A stretch of 64,000 nucleotides of DNA from JACCTI01 sp038237435 (GCA_038237435.1 JBBRYT010000013.1:1-64000), one strand, 5' to 3'. Positions 51,855-62,007 are shown, numbered from the stretch's first letter. Program-made: numbers and translations. Notes: a model not told the origin generated them from the sequence alone.

Positions 51855-54753
51855 AAGTATTGACGACAGTCTGCGATGTGACCTTGCCGGCGGCGTCGCG
51901 CGCTGGTTTGAGGTAGACTTGGAAGACTTTGCTGGAGGTTGAAAGCACGTTGTTGCTCTTATCAAGGGCTTGTCCGGTGACAAATATCCGAAAGTTACGA
52001 CTCCGGACGGCGGCTAACGGATAAACTTTCGCGAAATACTCTTCGTTGCCGCTGTCGTTCCATTCTGTTGGAGCGGGCTGCGTAGGAGCGCTCCATGCCG
52101 CCGAGTTTCCGAAAAACGCTCTTGTTCCACCGGCTATCTTCATGCCGCTAAGTTGCGCTGGGCTAAGGAATGGACGGGCCGCGATCACCGCGTCGGCGAA
52201 TTGGTCGGCCTGTTTCGAAGTATACGGGGGATATAGAGTTCCGGCTGGAAGCTTCTTCGGGTCGCGATCGAGAATGACGTTTGCCCCCAGTGCCCGGAGG
52301 GCCTCGCGGGAAGCCGTATTAATATTAACCAAACCTTTCGTGGTTATACGAGCATCAGTATGGAGCAGGTCGAGTAACTGCCAGGCACGTGTGCCCGGCT
52401 TGTCGAATAACGTAAATTCAGGACGACCGATATGCAGGGTCATGCCTCCGCCATAATTCGCACTCGCCTGACTAGCTGCGGTGATATCCGACTTAGTAAT
52501 GTCGGACCATCGTGGTGGGGCACTGGTATCAGGAGGAATATTCCAAAGCCCGGGGTCATAGATGTTTCCTAGTTCGGCCATCGATGAATAGGCTCCTGTG
52601 TTTGAGATGGTGGCCGGTGCTTTTGACGGTTCTGTAACTGCACTAGCCGGCCGGGTGGTAGGTGGATCTTGGACGGAGGCCGGGGCACCGCTCCCGGGGT
52701 AAGTCGAGACCGTGGCTGTGTCGTGTCCGCTATCGGGCCACGCTGAGGGTCGCTGCGCAGAATAGATTTGAGTTGCGGGGACGTTCGACCGGTTGTTACG
52801 GACCCAGAAACTAGAACCTAGATCATACGCGATGGGGACTTGCGCGCTGCCGATCGAAAAAGCACTGCGGGGATCGCCCATGGTATAATAATCCGCGGTC
52901 TGATTTCCGGGGTTTATAGTGTAGTCAAATCCCGGATATGAGCCGCGCCAGTTCTTATTAGAGACGATGTAGTTGGGCGGGCCCCTCAAGCTACCGCTGG
53001 CGCGCTGGATATGCTGTTGCGTATTAGAACCAGCTCTATCAACCAGATTGTTATTCCACTTCATTGTGTAATTACTAAGCAATGACGCGGAAAGCGGCAT
53101 CGAGGTTGTGCCAGCGGCTGGAAAAATCAGTGGGGGCGCGACACCAGTATTGAAGTGAAAAAGATCCGTCCGCACCTTGTAAGCAGTGTATTCGTTAGGC
53201 TGCATGGTTGGAACCGAGATTGTCGCTGGACCGGTCGGACTTGAAGTAACCGACGAGCCACCAGGAAGGTCGTTAGCAGTGGTGCCAAACGTATAGCTGT
53301 AGCTACCTGCTTGAATCGTGTGGTTCTCAATTATGTCGATCGTGGCGCTTCCTGATGGTATTGTTTGGTTGCTTGGATTCCAAACCTCGGCCCAAGTATC
53401 CATTTGAATGTCTACCCACCAAGTGCCGCTTTTCTGATAGGTCGACTTCCACCACTTCATGACGTAAATTTCGTTAATGAACGGATAGGAGTCGATTCCC
53501 CGGTAAGTCGGGTTGGGGGCCGGATCTACCGTGGCGTCGGAGTCAGTGTCCGCGTAGTCGATTATCGATGCAGCGAGGGAGTTTACGTAGTCCAGTCCGG
53601 TTGTGGTTAGTTTTCCGTTGCGAACCGGCCCGAAATTGGGCAGGTTTGCGTTAATCTTCTGCGCGATAGCTTGTACGGCAGCGGCACCGCCAGTTTTTAC
53701 CTGATCGTTAATTTGCAGCTTGTAGGCAGTCTGGCTTCCCTCATCTTTGTACCCATACCCAAAAGGAACCAGTGCTTGTTCGGAATCGGAGATCAGGCGA
53801 ACAGCGACATTCGGACTAAGGATGTCGGGCGTGGCAAGGGCGGGGGCAAGTTCCTTCAAGGTAGTTGTCGTTAGCTGCATGTCTCTCTTTCCGATAAGCA
53901 AGTCCGCGCCTGTCTTGCCAGAGTCGGTAGTTGGCGCCGGATCAAACAAAGTAAACAAAGCGACCTCGGCCGGTGTCGTTAAGTAGCGCTTGGCAGCATT
54001 AGACTGGTCTCGCGGGCGCTTATTCGCATTGCCCGTGTCATCGGTGTTACCAGCGACGCTGGCGTCGACATAACCGCCCAGGTCTTCTACCCAAAAGCTA
54101 TAACGCTGGTAAGGCAGTTTGTGAGTGCCGCCCGTGCCAGTCTCGTTAGGATCGACGACTTCGATCCATTGCGTGCTGACGGCACCCAGCCAGGGCGATA
54201 ACTCGGGATAGGTCTTGAGGATCTTCGTTTTCCCGCTGTCGATTTGAATCGCCGCCTTAAGGTCCGTCGTAGTTGGATTCGGAGGCGGCGTAGGAGTCGC
54301 TACCGCGCGCGTGGCGCCGGCGGTAAGATCGATGGTTTGGTTTGTAACAGACGCGCCGCCGGAGAAAAGGGGATAGTAATCCATCTTACTAGCGCTGCCT
54401 GCCTGGGCCTTGGCAAGGTAATAGTAGGAGGGCGTAGGGCCGGCTGCAGGAGCAGGAGTAAGTGGCATGACTGGGCCATCAATTCGCGTGACCAGGAATG
54501 TATCATCAGCAGTTACTGCGCTCCCGGCGGCCGGCGAAGCCATCAATGCTTTCTTGGCTGCTTCGAGGCCATTTTGCACGGCAAGCTCTGCTTGATAACG
54601 ATCGAAGGTGGACCTGGAAGTGCCGCGGTCGATAGAAGCATTAACAAGTAACCCGACCGCAATGCCTGCGGCCAGGACAAGCATTATTAAAGTAACGACC
54701 AGAGCAAATGCCTGCGGATGACTGCTTCCTGGCCTTCTTTTCATCATGGTCAT
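51832..54753 (-). CDS. Verru_Chthon cassette protein A
   Basis: 973 residues. An N-terminal prepilin-like helix (FALVVTLIMLVLAAGIAVGLLV) anchors a very large extracellular region of beta-rich, Ser/Thr/Pro-rich sequence. It is the GspK/PilX-like large member of the Verru_Chthon cassette defined by Haft in Verrucomicrobium and Chthoniobacter, whose function is unknown. It starts directly after the protein C stop (TAG then ATG). No exact copy of the dispersed 10-mer lies inside, only two near-copies. Confidence 0.85.
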   Translation of the reverse strand: MTMMKRRPGSSHPQAFALVVTLIMLVLAAGIAVGLLVNASIDRGTSRSTFDRYQAELAVQNGLEAAKKALMASPAAGSAVTADDTFLVTRIDGPVMPLTPAPAAGPTPSYYYLAKAQAGSASKMDYYPLFSGGASVTNQTIDLTAGATRAVATPTPPPNPTTTDLKAAIQIDSGKTKILKTYPELSPWLGAVSTQWIEVVDPNETGTGGTHKLPYQRYSFWVEDLGGYVDASVAGNTDDTGNANKRPRDQSNAAKRYLTTPAEVALFTLFDPAPTTDSGKTGADLLIGKRDMQLTTTTLKELAPALATPDILSPNVAVRLISDSEQALVPFGYGYKDEGSQTAYKLQINDQVKTGGAAAVQAIAQKINANLPNFGPVRNGKLTTTGLDYVNSLAASIIDYADTDSDATVDPAPNPTYRGIDSYPFINEIYVMKWWKSTYQKSGTWWVDIQMDTWAEVWNPSNQTIPSGSATIDIIENHTIQAGSYSYTFGTTANDLPGGSSVTSSPTGPATISVPTMQPNEYTAYKVRTDLFHFNTGVAPPLIFPAAGTTSMPLSASLLSNYTMKWNNNLVDRAGSNTQQHIQRASGSLRGPPNYIVSNKNWRGSYPGFDYTINPGNQTADYYTMGDPRSAFSIGSAQVPIAYDLGSSFWVRNNRSNVPATQIYSAQRPSAWPDSGHDTATVSTYPGSGAPASVQDPPTTRPASAVTEPSKAPATISNTGAYSSMAELGNIYDPGLWNIPPDTSAPPRWSDITKSDITAASQASANYGGGMTLHIGRPEFTLFDKPGTRAWQLLDLLHTDARITTKGLVNINTASREALRALGANVILDRDPKKLPAGTLYPPYTSKQADQFADAVIAARPFLSPAQLSGMKIAGGTRAFFGNSAAWSAPTQPAPTEWNDSGNEEYFAKVYPLAAVRSRNFRIFVTGQALDKSNNVLSTSSKVFQVYLKPARDAAGKVTSQTVVNTYEAQLPL

Positions 54754-55590
54754 CTACAACTTAACCCGGGTATGGAATTGATAGACGTGCGGTTTAATAA
54801 GGCGCTGGTAGATACTGTTCTGGATATTTCCTTTTGACGGATCCCATTCCGTCGGATCGGTTGTAACACTCATCACGGTGCGGGCTGCTTGCTGACTGAT
54901 CGCGTTAAAGGAAATGTCGATCACAGCGGGAGGCTTGACCGGCGCCGTCGCAGAAGTATCGCAAACATACGGGTAGGATAAAGCCGTGCCGGCAGAGTCG
55001 TAGGCAGTGACTTTTAAGTTCCAGACGTATTGCGCAAGAAGATCATCGGGGTTAGTTCCTGCCGCGCCCGCGGCGAAGGGAGTGTAGAGCGCTGTCTCGG
55101 AAGCGTAGGTGGCCTGTCCTGCAATAGTGTTATAGGTCGCTGTGCTATTATGAAAAAATCGGCGAAGGCTATAAGCTTTACCGTCCCAGCTACTGTAGTA
55201 GCCGATAGAACATAGGTCACCTGCGCCGGAGTTTTTCATGGCGATAAGTCCGAATAACTCCTGGTTGTAGCTGCCGGGATTAGAAATGCTTTTTACTGCC
55301 AGGTAAGCCACCGCTCGCGTGCGCGGTTGGGGCGCGCTAGCAGGCGGTCCAGCGCCAAATGGATCGGGGTCCCATTCTGTGCGGACCAGGTTTGCGAAAT
55401 CCCGGCTCATCATTTGCAGGGCGGCGCGTGCCTCCCGGAATGCGTCGGTGCGCTGGTTTGCGCGCGCGGCTGTGCTCGCCAGAGATGTGAACATCGTTCC
55501 GAGCAAAACAACGATCAACATGGTAATGGCCATGGCAATAAGAAGCTCGACAAGAGTAAAGGCGTTGTCCTTCGTAGATGGGCCGCGCAT
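54754..55590 (-). CDS. Verru_Chthon cassette protein C
   Basis: 278 residues. NAFTLVELLIAMAITMLIVVL is a canonical prepilin signal with Glu at +5. The C-terminal part (about 90-270) is beta-rich, GspJ/PilW-like. It precedes protein A in the operon. Confidence 0.85.
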   Translation of the reverse strand: MRGPSTKDNAFTLVELLIAMAITMLIVVLLGTMFTSLASTAARANQRTDAFREARAALQMMSRDFANLVRTEWDPDPFGAGPPASAPQPRTRAVAYLAVKSISNPGSYNQELFGLIAMKNSGAGDLCSIGYYSSWDGKAYSLRRFFHNSTATYNTIAGQATYASETALYTPFAAGAAGTNPDDLLAQYVWNLKVTAYDSAGTALSYPYVCDTSATAPVKPPAVIDISFNAISQQAARTVMSVTTDPTEWDPSKGNIQNSIYQRLIKPHVYQFHTRVKL

Positions 55591-55594
55591 CGAG

Positions 55595-56092
55595 TTAGTA
55601 TTTCGTAATTACCCGCGAAAAGCTCCGCAGAGTTTGTGCGGATGTGGGCGCTGCGGCGGGCCAGGCGACGTTGACAGTTACCTCGTTGGCATAGCCTGAA
55701 TCAAAGCCAGTAGGAGCGTTGTTAGTAAGAATATTGACCGCATAAGTCGCGGCGGCGGTGTTCGCTTGCGATAGTTGCGCGTCGTTATCCGCATAAAGCT
55801 TGGCCGCCGGCGCCGCGGGAGTAGAAGTGGACTGTGATAAATCGAGTGACGCGTTGCCGCTGGAAAGTGGCAAGCTAACGCCGGTGAACTGTGAGGGCGC
55901 CTGACTGGCGATGCTCTCGATTATGGTCTGGGCGATTTGCGCTGCGCGAGTTTCATCCTGCGCAGAGCGACCGGTATTGAGACCTACGGGCAGGATACCT
56001 AGAATGGCAAGGATGGCGAAACCTATGATACCTAAGGCGAGAACTACTTCCACCAAAGTAAAGCCGTCGTTTGTAGTTACTCTTTTCATCAC
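55595..56092 (-). CDS. Verru_Chthon cassette protein B
   Basis: 165 residues. DGFTLVEVVLALGIIGFAIL is a prepilin leader; the C-terminal half resembles GspI/PilV minor pilins. Two-base gap to protein C and overlap of four with protein D. Confidence 0.85.
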   Translation of the reverse strand: MMKRVTTNDGFTLVEVVLALGIIGFAILAILGILPVGLNTGRSAQDETRAAQIAQTIIESIASQAPSQFTGVSLPLSSGNASLDLSQSTSTPAAPAAKLYADNDAQLSQANTAAATYAVNILTNNAPTGFDSGYANEVTVNVAWPAAAPTSAQTLRSFSRVITKY

Positions 56093-56727
56093 ATCCGTTC
56101 GGCGCGACCGGTTAGCCTGCTAACGGCGATGCTTTCGGTCGCCTGGCTACCGCTAGTGAAATGCAATCCGTTGGAATCGACGTATCCTTCAAAGATTCCG
56201 AATTGAACTGTGCCCGTGGTAGCTGAAGGCGTGGAGACGGGATCGACTTCGCCGTTCGCATTGAACTTAAGGTAGGGAAAATTAGCAGTGGCCGTCGCGC
56301 CCACAGGTGTGAAAGAAAAGGGCACGGTCTTTGCGAGGTAGCCGAGGCTGCCGCTGTGAATACTTATCCCGGTGGGCAGAGTGCGCCACGGCGTTACTTG
56401 TTTTTGAGCGCCCGGATTGGCCGGGTCATCTTCAAAGAGCGCGTAGGATCGATAGGCGTATTTTTGAGTCGTTGCACTGTCAGTTCCTGCAGGGAGCTGA
56501 TCGGGAAAGACCAAGTAGGTAGGTTGACCGTCCTTGATTGCCTGTGCCCGAGTTTGCTCGATCGCTCCGAGCAAGTTGCTAATGGCGCCCTTTCGACCGC
56601 TTGATTTTGATAGAGAATTTACGGCGGGAACAATTGCGACCAACATGATTGCGATGATCCCGATGACGACCAAAAGCTCAATGAGCGTGAAGGCGTGGGA
56701 ACGGCCGTCAAAATGTTCCGTACGCAT
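56089..56727 (-). CDS. Verru_Chthon cassette protein D
   Basis: 212 residues. HAFTLIELLVVIGIIAIMLVAI is a strong prepilin leader (Phe-Thr-Leu-Ile-Glu). The remainder fits GspH/PilU-type minor pseudopilins. It follows the GspG-like gene by 3 bases. Confidence 0.85.
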   Translation of the reverse strand: MRTEHFDGRSHAFTLIELLVVIGIIAIMLVAIVPAVNSLSKSSGRKGAISNLLGAIEQTRAQAIKDGQPTYLVFPDQLPAGTDSATTQKYAYRSYALFEDDPANPGAQKQVTPWRTLPTGISIHSGSLGYLAKTVPFSFTPVGATATANFPYLKFNANGEVDPVSTPSATTGTVQFGIFEGYVDSNGLHFTSGSQATESIAVSRLTGRAERM

Positions 56728-56730
56728 GGA

Positions 56731-57309
56731 TTACTGCCAAGATAAGACGTCGTCGAAGGTCGGGACCTTAGCGTCAGCATCCTTCACTTTATTTTTACCC
56801 GAGGAATAAGCGATGACACCTGCGTCCATGGGATCAAAGCCTGCGTTCTTATACGGATTATCGATCTTATTGTTGTAATCCGAATCAATCGCGATGCTAT
56901 AGGGCATCCCCCACGGATCATAATATCGGAAATCGCCTCCGATGCCTCCTTTCGGGTTTGAAGAATCCTTTGCGGCAGGAATGTTTAAGAACACTACATT
57001 CCGCGGATTCTGGGTTGGTTCGTTCCCTCGAATAATATTGAAGAGTTGGTCGTTATTGCCCGCGTACGTGTAGCTCTGCGCACTTTGGTTTGCGGGCAGA
57101 GGGTATTTGCCATACTCGGTATAAAAGGCACTTACGGCGGTGACGATTTGCGTTATGTCGTTTTTCGCTTGCACCTTCTTCGCCCTATCCATCATTCCGC
57201 CGATTACCGGAAAAGACAGACCGACTAAAATCGCGATAATTGAAATCACCACCAACAGCTCGATGAGGGTGAAACCGAATTTTGGCCGGTGATTAGATAA
57301 AGCGAGCAT
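56731..57309 (-). CDS. GspG-like major pseudopilin candidate
   Basis: 192 residues. FGFTLIELLVVISIIAILVGL is the prepilin leader. The C-terminal domain has the YGKYPLP and DPWGMPYSI motifs of major pseudopilins of type II secretion. It begins the operon, whose divergent partner is the TPR/MshEN and GspE gene pair. Confidence 0.85.
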   Translation of the reverse strand: MLALSNHRPKFGFTLIELLVVISIIAILVGLSFPVIGGMMDRAKKVQAKNDITQIVTAVSAFYTEYGKYPLPANQSAQSYTYAGNNDQLFNIIRGNEPTQNPRNVVFLNIPAAKDSSNPKGGIGGDFRYYDPWGMPYSIAIDSDYNNKIDNPYKNAGFDPMDAGVIAYSSGKNKVKDADAKVPTFDDVLSWQ

Positions 57310-57454
57310 CGCGGTTCGGAGGCTAATTTAGACGCGATTCCAGGCGTTGTAACGGGTGAATTTTGCCCGACTCTCACCCGGAGCTTGCACCGTTCAAGAT
57401 CTTTCCGTTCGCCCCTGAAAGTGAGGGCATGCTTCTAGCTTTTACAGGCGAATC

Positions 57455-58369
57455 GTGCTGGAACACACGCTATCAGAGGAGGAGCATAGTCAGATCGTCC
57501 AAACGATCGAGATGTTTGAGGTCATTACTCAAACACAGCCGGACGACTATCAATCGCTCGAAATCCTTAAGGACGCCTATAACAAAATAGGCAAGCCGGA
57601 GGATTCGCTGCGGGTGTCGCGCAAGCTGGCCGAGGCGTATTTCAACGCCGGCTCTTACACGCACGCCATGCAGGAGTGCGAAGTGATTTTGCTGAAGGAA
57701 CCGAGCGCCGCGGAAACGCTGGCCATGCTCGGTGAAATCGAGGCGCGTCTGCAGCAGGCGGGCGAGTCGCTGGTGCAGGGCGGACCGAAGGGCGGATTGA
57801 TCGCCACTCCGGGAACGACCGGTATGTCGAGCCCGACGGTGATTCCGACGGGGGAAGGCGGGCTGGTCGATATGGCGGGGAAGCACGCTCATCTGGCGGA
57901 GCGCGGGGACGATCAGCTGGCGAAATTTTTGATCATGCAGCAGCTCTTCCCGGAAGACGAAGTGACGGCTGCGCTCGATACGGTAAAGCATTTGAACAAG
58001 GACCTGAGCGGGCAAGGGCTGGGCGCGTCGTTGCTCGATAAAATTTGCCGGCAGGACACGGACAAGCTCGATCGCGCGCTCTCGCAATTGATCGACCGGA
58101 CGAAGTTTGCCTACGTGCCGCTGGAATATTACGACGCGGATCGGCAGATCGCGCGGATGTTGCCGGACCATTTGACGCTGGGCCGGCTAATGGTGCCATT
58201 CGATTTGATCAGCCGCACGATCATGGTGGCGTGCTGTAATCCGTTCGACGCGGCGGGTCGCGACGCGGTGCAGCAATCGCTCGACTACACGGTCTCGTGG
58301 TATCTGGCCCGACCGGGCGCGATCGTAAAAACTTTGCAGGACATTTATCGGCTGGAGAGCCGCGCCTAA
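57455..58369 (+). CDS. TPR protein with MshEN/PilB N-terminal-like domain
   Basis: 304 residues from GTG 57455. Residues about 5-105 form TPR helices (DDYQSLEILKDAYNKIG, GSYTHAMQECEVIL). After a Gly-rich linker, residues about 150-300 resemble the N-terminal (T2SSE/MshEN) domain of PilB-type ATPases, a domain that in some relatives binds c-di-GMP. It lies 12 bases before the ATPase gene and probably regulates it. Its stop is followed by a near-copy of the dispersed motif (GCCTAACAAG, 58364). Confidence 0.7.
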   Translation: MLEHTLSEEEHSQIVQTIEMFEVITQTQPDDYQSLEILKDAYNKIGKPEDSLRVSRKLAEAYFNAGSYTHAMQECEVILLKEPSAAETLAMLGEIEARLQQAGESLVQGGPKGGLIATPGTTGMSSPTVIPTGEGGLVDMAGKHAHLAERGDDQLAKFLIMQQLFPEDEVTAALDTVKHLNKDLSGQGLGASLLDKICRQDTDKLDRALSQLIDRTKFAYVPLEYYDADRQIARMLPDHLTLGRLMVPFDLISRTIMVACCNPFDAAGRDAVQQSLDYTVSWYLARPGAIVKTLQDIYRLESRA

Positions 58370-58381
58370 CAAGTCGTCGCG

Positions 58382-60103
58382 ATGAGAAGTAAATCTTTCG
58401 CCGAACGCATCGCCGATGTCCTGATCGAGGACGGTTTGCTCCTGCCGAGCCAGCTGGACGAGGCCACCGTTATTCAGCAAAAAGAAGGCGGCCGGCTGCT
58501 CAAGATTCTGACCGATCGGCAATTCGTGACCGACCAGGACATGGCCTTCAGCATGGGCCGTTGTCTGAATACGCCGCCGATCAATCTGGCCAAGGTGCGG
58601 GTGCCGGAAGAGATCATGTCGCTCGTGCCGCGGGAAATGGCGAAGGCGAACAAGCTGGTGCCGATCGCGCGGTTGAACGGAAAACTTTTCGTGGCCATGG
58701 CCGACCCGACCAACGTCGTGGCGGTGGACGACGTGAAGCGTCGGGTGCAACTCGAAGTGATTCCGATGATCGCGACCGAGCGCGCGGTGGCGGATGCGCT
58801 CGCGGGTGTCCACGGCGGCAGCGCGAACATGAGCGCAGTCCTCAAGCAGGTGGCGGAGGACATGTCGAATGCGGGCGAAGTGGAGGTGCAGTCGAACAAG
58901 AACGAAGAGATCGATGTCGATCGTCTCGCGGCTGACACGGAAGACGCGCCCGTCATCAAGATCGTCAATTTGATTCTGGTCCAGGCGATCAAGGAAAAGG
59001 CGTCGGACATTCACATCGAGCCGTTCCAGCGTTCGCTGAAATTGCGTTATCGAATCGACGGCGAACTCGTCCTGGCGGAATCGCCGCCGAAAGCGCTGCA
59101 GCTCGCGATCACGTCGCGCATCAAAATTCTCGCGGGATTAAATATCGCGGAACGTCGCGTGCCGCAGGACGGACGTTTCCGTATCAAAGTTCTCGGCAAG
59201 GAAGTCGATCTTCGTATTTCGATTTTGCCGACCGCGCACGGCGAGAAAATCGTCATTCGTATTTTGGATAAAGCGGCTTTGACCGGCTCCATCGACCAGA
59301 TGGGCATGGATGAAGGCACGCTCGGAAAATTCAAGAGAGCGATCGACGCGCCGCACGGAATGATTCTCGTGACCGGCCCGACCGGTTCGGGAAAAACGAC
59401 CACGCTTTACTCAGTGCTGCAGGAGTTGAACAGCCCGCAGTACAACATCGTCACGGTTGAAGACCCGATCGAATACGAGCTCGCGGGCGTGAACCAGGTG
59501 GCGGTGCGCGCGGACATCGGTCTCGATTTCTCGACCGCGCTGCGATCCATCCTACGGCAGGACCCGGACATCGTGATGGTCGGCGAAATTCGTGACAACG
59601 AAACGGCCGACATCGCGGTCAAAGCCGCGCTGACCGGTCACCAAGTGCTCTCCACTTTGCATACGAACGACGCGGCCGGCGCGATCACCCGCCTGGACGA
59701 CATGGGCATCGAGCCGTTCCTGATTTCGAGCTCGGTCATCATGGCCTGCGCGCAACGACTCATTAGGCGCATTTGCACTAATTGCCGCGAAGAGTTCACC
59801 CCCGAGCCGGAAATTTTCCAACAACTCGGAATGGAACCCGCGGAAGGCGCGGTCTTTTATCACGGAACCGGTTGCGATCGTTGCAAGAATCGCGGCTATC
59901 TCGGACGCGTCGCGATTATCGAAGCATTGCCTGTGACCGAGACCATCCGGCGTTTGATCATCAAACGCGCTTCGGCTGCGGTAATTAAAAACCAGGGTGT
60001 GACCGAGGGCATGAAAACTTTGCGTATGGCCGGGATCGATAAGGCGCTCGAAGGCGTCACCACGCTGGAAGAAGTCTGGCGCGTCACGGCCGAGGACCAT
60101 TAA
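58382..60103 (+). CDS. Type IV pilus / type II secretion ATPase (PilB/GspE)
   Basis: 573 residues. N-terminal MshEN-like domain, then Walker A GPTGSGKTTT at about 330, Asp box, Walker B region ILRQDPDIVMVGEIRD at about 393 and a tetracysteine zinc motif CTNC/CDRC (about 464 and 498). It powers extension of a type IV pilus or pseudopilus. Genes for pilins lie in both prepilin operons of this window. Confidence 0.93.
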   Translation: MRSKSFAERIADVLIEDGLLLPSQLDEATVIQQKEGGRLLKILTDRQFVTDQDMAFSMGRCLNTPPINLAKVRVPEEIMSLVPREMAKANKLVPIARLNGKLFVAMADPTNVVAVDDVKRRVQLEVIPMIATERAVADALAGVHGGSANMSAVLKQVAEDMSNAGEVEVQSNKNEEIDVDRLAADTEDAPVIKIVNLILVQAIKEKASDIHIEPFQRSLKLRYRIDGELVLAESPPKALQLAITSRIKILAGLNIAERRVPQDGRFRIKVLGKEVDLRISILPTAHGEKIVIRILDKAALTGSIDQMGMDEGTLGKFKRAIDAPHGMILVTGPTGSGKTTTLYSVLQELNSPQYNIVTVEDPIEYELAGVNQVAVRADIGLDFSTALRSILRQDPDIVMVGEIRDNETADIAVKAALTGHQVLSTLHTNDAAGAITRLDDMGIEPFLISSSVIMACAQRLIRRICTNCREEFTPEPEIFQQLGMEPAEGAVFYHGTGCDRCKNRGYLGRVAIIEALPVTETIRRLIIKRASAAVIKNQGVTEGMKTLRMAGIDKALEGVTTLEEVWRVTAEDH

Positions 60104-60106
60104 GCG

Positions 60107-61999
60107 ATGACCATCCCATTTCTGAATTATTTCAAGAAAACGGCGGCGCCGAAAGCGCAGACAGCACCGGGGCGTTCCGGAAATGCGTCGATCGACAAAT
60201 TGCACGGTGCGCGGTTGAGCAAAACCGTCATGCCAAACTCGACGCGGACGGTTGCACCACGGGAAGAATTCGAAACTGTTCCGCCGCCCGCGCCGCAACC
60301 ACGCGTCTATTCGTTAGGCGCAAAGGCCCCGGCCGAATTGCCGCCCGCCGTGGCTTTGGCTTTGGAGCCGACAGTCGAGCGCGTTATCTCGCTGGAACTG
60401 CGCGACATCGTCGGGCAGGTGCCGGCCGGTTGGATTCGACCTGTCTCCGATTCCGAGGCTAGCAGGCGTGTTTTGTTGAAAGCGGCCGAAGTGGAAAAAG
60501 GAATGGCCAGCTCGCGACCGTCCGTCGGCCTAACGAGTATTTACAACCAGATTCCGGAAATTTTTGTCCGACCCGTGCCGCCTTCCGATCAGGCGCAGGT
60601 GCCGTTGCCTTTCGCAAAAGTGCTGGAGCAATTTAGCAATGCGCAAACGCGCAATGATCAGTCGCGCGATCAATCCGTGCCGCAACTGGAGACGCCGTTT
60701 TTGCGCGTGACGCTGGAAGATAATTCGCGCTTCGGCACGCCGATGGCGCCGGTGCAAATCTGCGAAAAACCGCTGGGCAATATGGAACTGGCCACGGCCG
60801 AGAACATCGCGGCCGCGCAACCGGAATTGTTTTGCAAGCCGCTGCCACCGCCGCCGGCCCCGCTCGCTTCGGCCGTGCCGCAATTACCGATTGTGCGCTC
60901 GAAAGATGGCAGCCGACCGGTGATCAAATTGCCGGTGGAAGAATTACCGCACGAAGAAATGTCGTCTGATCCCACGGCGGAAACGACTGCTCCAGTAGCC
61001 TCATCCGCGCCGACACGCATTCCATTCAAGATTTCACCGATAGGAACGGGCGCGCCCGCCTCTGAGAGAGTTCCAGCCTCACGCGGGGCGTCCGTTCCGA
61101 CTAGTGATGCGGCGCCGGCGCGAATTCCCTTCAAGCTGCCATTGCCTAACGAGTTCAAGGCCGCGCCAGCAGGGGACAATGGCTTGAAAATTTCGCTCGC
61201 GCTCAAACCGGTCTTGATGAGCCTCCCGCCATTTCAACTGGCCGGTGACCTTAAAGACCTGCCGGAAGACGCGCGCTTCGAAGTGCCGTTTTCGCTCGTG
61301 GAATCGCAACTGATGTCGGGTCGCGTCACAGTAAAATCCGAAGAATTCGCGAATCTTTTGCCGACGGAATTCAGGAATTTTTTCAGCGCCAAGGAAGTTA
61401 ACGCGCCCGTCTCGTTGCCACTGCAGGATGTTTTGAAAAACCTGCCGGCCGCTTCGTTGCGCATGCGTGACGATCAGGAACTGCAGGAAAAAGGTTCAGA
61501 TTTCCAGACGCCCTTTGCCGCGAAAGCAGCGGAAGACGCGAAACGTTTTGCGGCCCCGGTCCCGCGCAAACCGTTGAAAGGCTTGCCGCAAATTGTACCG
61601 ACCGCGCCGGAAGCGCCCGTGGTGGCGGCAAAGGAAGAACCGGATGCAAAAACGATCGTGGCCGATGCCGCAAAAATGGCCGGCGTGAAAGCCTGCGCCA
61701 TCATATTCGGCGACGGGCTGAGTCTGGCTGGAAGTCTTCCGGTCGAGTTCGAGGCGGAAGGTTTATGCGCGATGGCGCCTTCGTTCCTGCAGCGGCTGGC
61801 GGATCACCTCACCTCTACGAAATTGGGCGGCCTTCGCTCCATGACAGTTTCCTGCGCGAAAGCCGCGATCACATTTTTCATGCACGAAAATCTTTGTCTG
61901 GTCGCCTTGCACACCAAGGAAGAGCTGACCGCGGATGTTCGCGAACGCCTCGCGCAAATCGTGCAACAACTGTCCAAAAAATATTCGAAACCAGTCTAG
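60107..61999 (+). CDS. Pro/Ala-rich protein with C-terminal roadblock/LC7-like domain
   Basis: 630 residues. The N-terminal 500 residues are low-complexity with many Pro and short repeats of a pattern such as LPPFQLAGDLKDLPEDARFEVP and LPLQDVLKNLPAASLR. The last 115 residues (KMAGVKACAIIFGDGLSLAG through LAQIVQQLSKKY) have a roadblock/LC7 profile, a fold that binds MglA-type GTPases. It sits between the ATPase and mglA genes, so it may link the motor to polarity control. Confidence 0.6.
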   Translation: MTIPFLNYFKKTAAPKAQTAPGRSGNASIDKLHGARLSKTVMPNSTRTVAPREEFETVPPPAPQPRVYSLGAKAPAELPPAVALALEPTVERVISLELRDIVGQVPAGWIRPVSDSEASRRVLLKAAEVEKGMASSRPSVGLTSIYNQIPEIFVRPVPPSDQAQVPLPFAKVLEQFSNAQTRNDQSRDQSVPQLETPFLRVTLEDNSRFGTPMAPVQICEKPLGNMELATAENIAAAQPELFCKPLPPPPAPLASAVPQLPIVRSKDGSRPVIKLPVEELPHEEMSSDPTAETTAPVASSAPTRIPFKISPIGTGAPASERVPASRGASVPTSDAAPARIPFKLPLPNEFKAAPAGDNGLKISLALKPVLMSLPPFQLAGDLKDLPEDARFEVPFSLVESQLMSGRVTVKSEEFANLLPTEFRNFFSAKEVNAPVSLPLQDVLKNLPAASLRMRDDQELQEKGSDFQTPFAAKAAEDAKRFAAPVPRKPLKGLPQIVPTAPEAPVVAAKEEPDAKTIVADAAKMAGVKACAIIFGDGLSLAGSLPVEFEAEGLCAMAPSFLQRLADHLTSTKLGGLRSMTVSCAKAAITFFMHENLCLVALHTKEELTADVRERLAQIVQQLSKKYSKPV

Positions 62000-62007
62000 G
62001 AGTTCAC

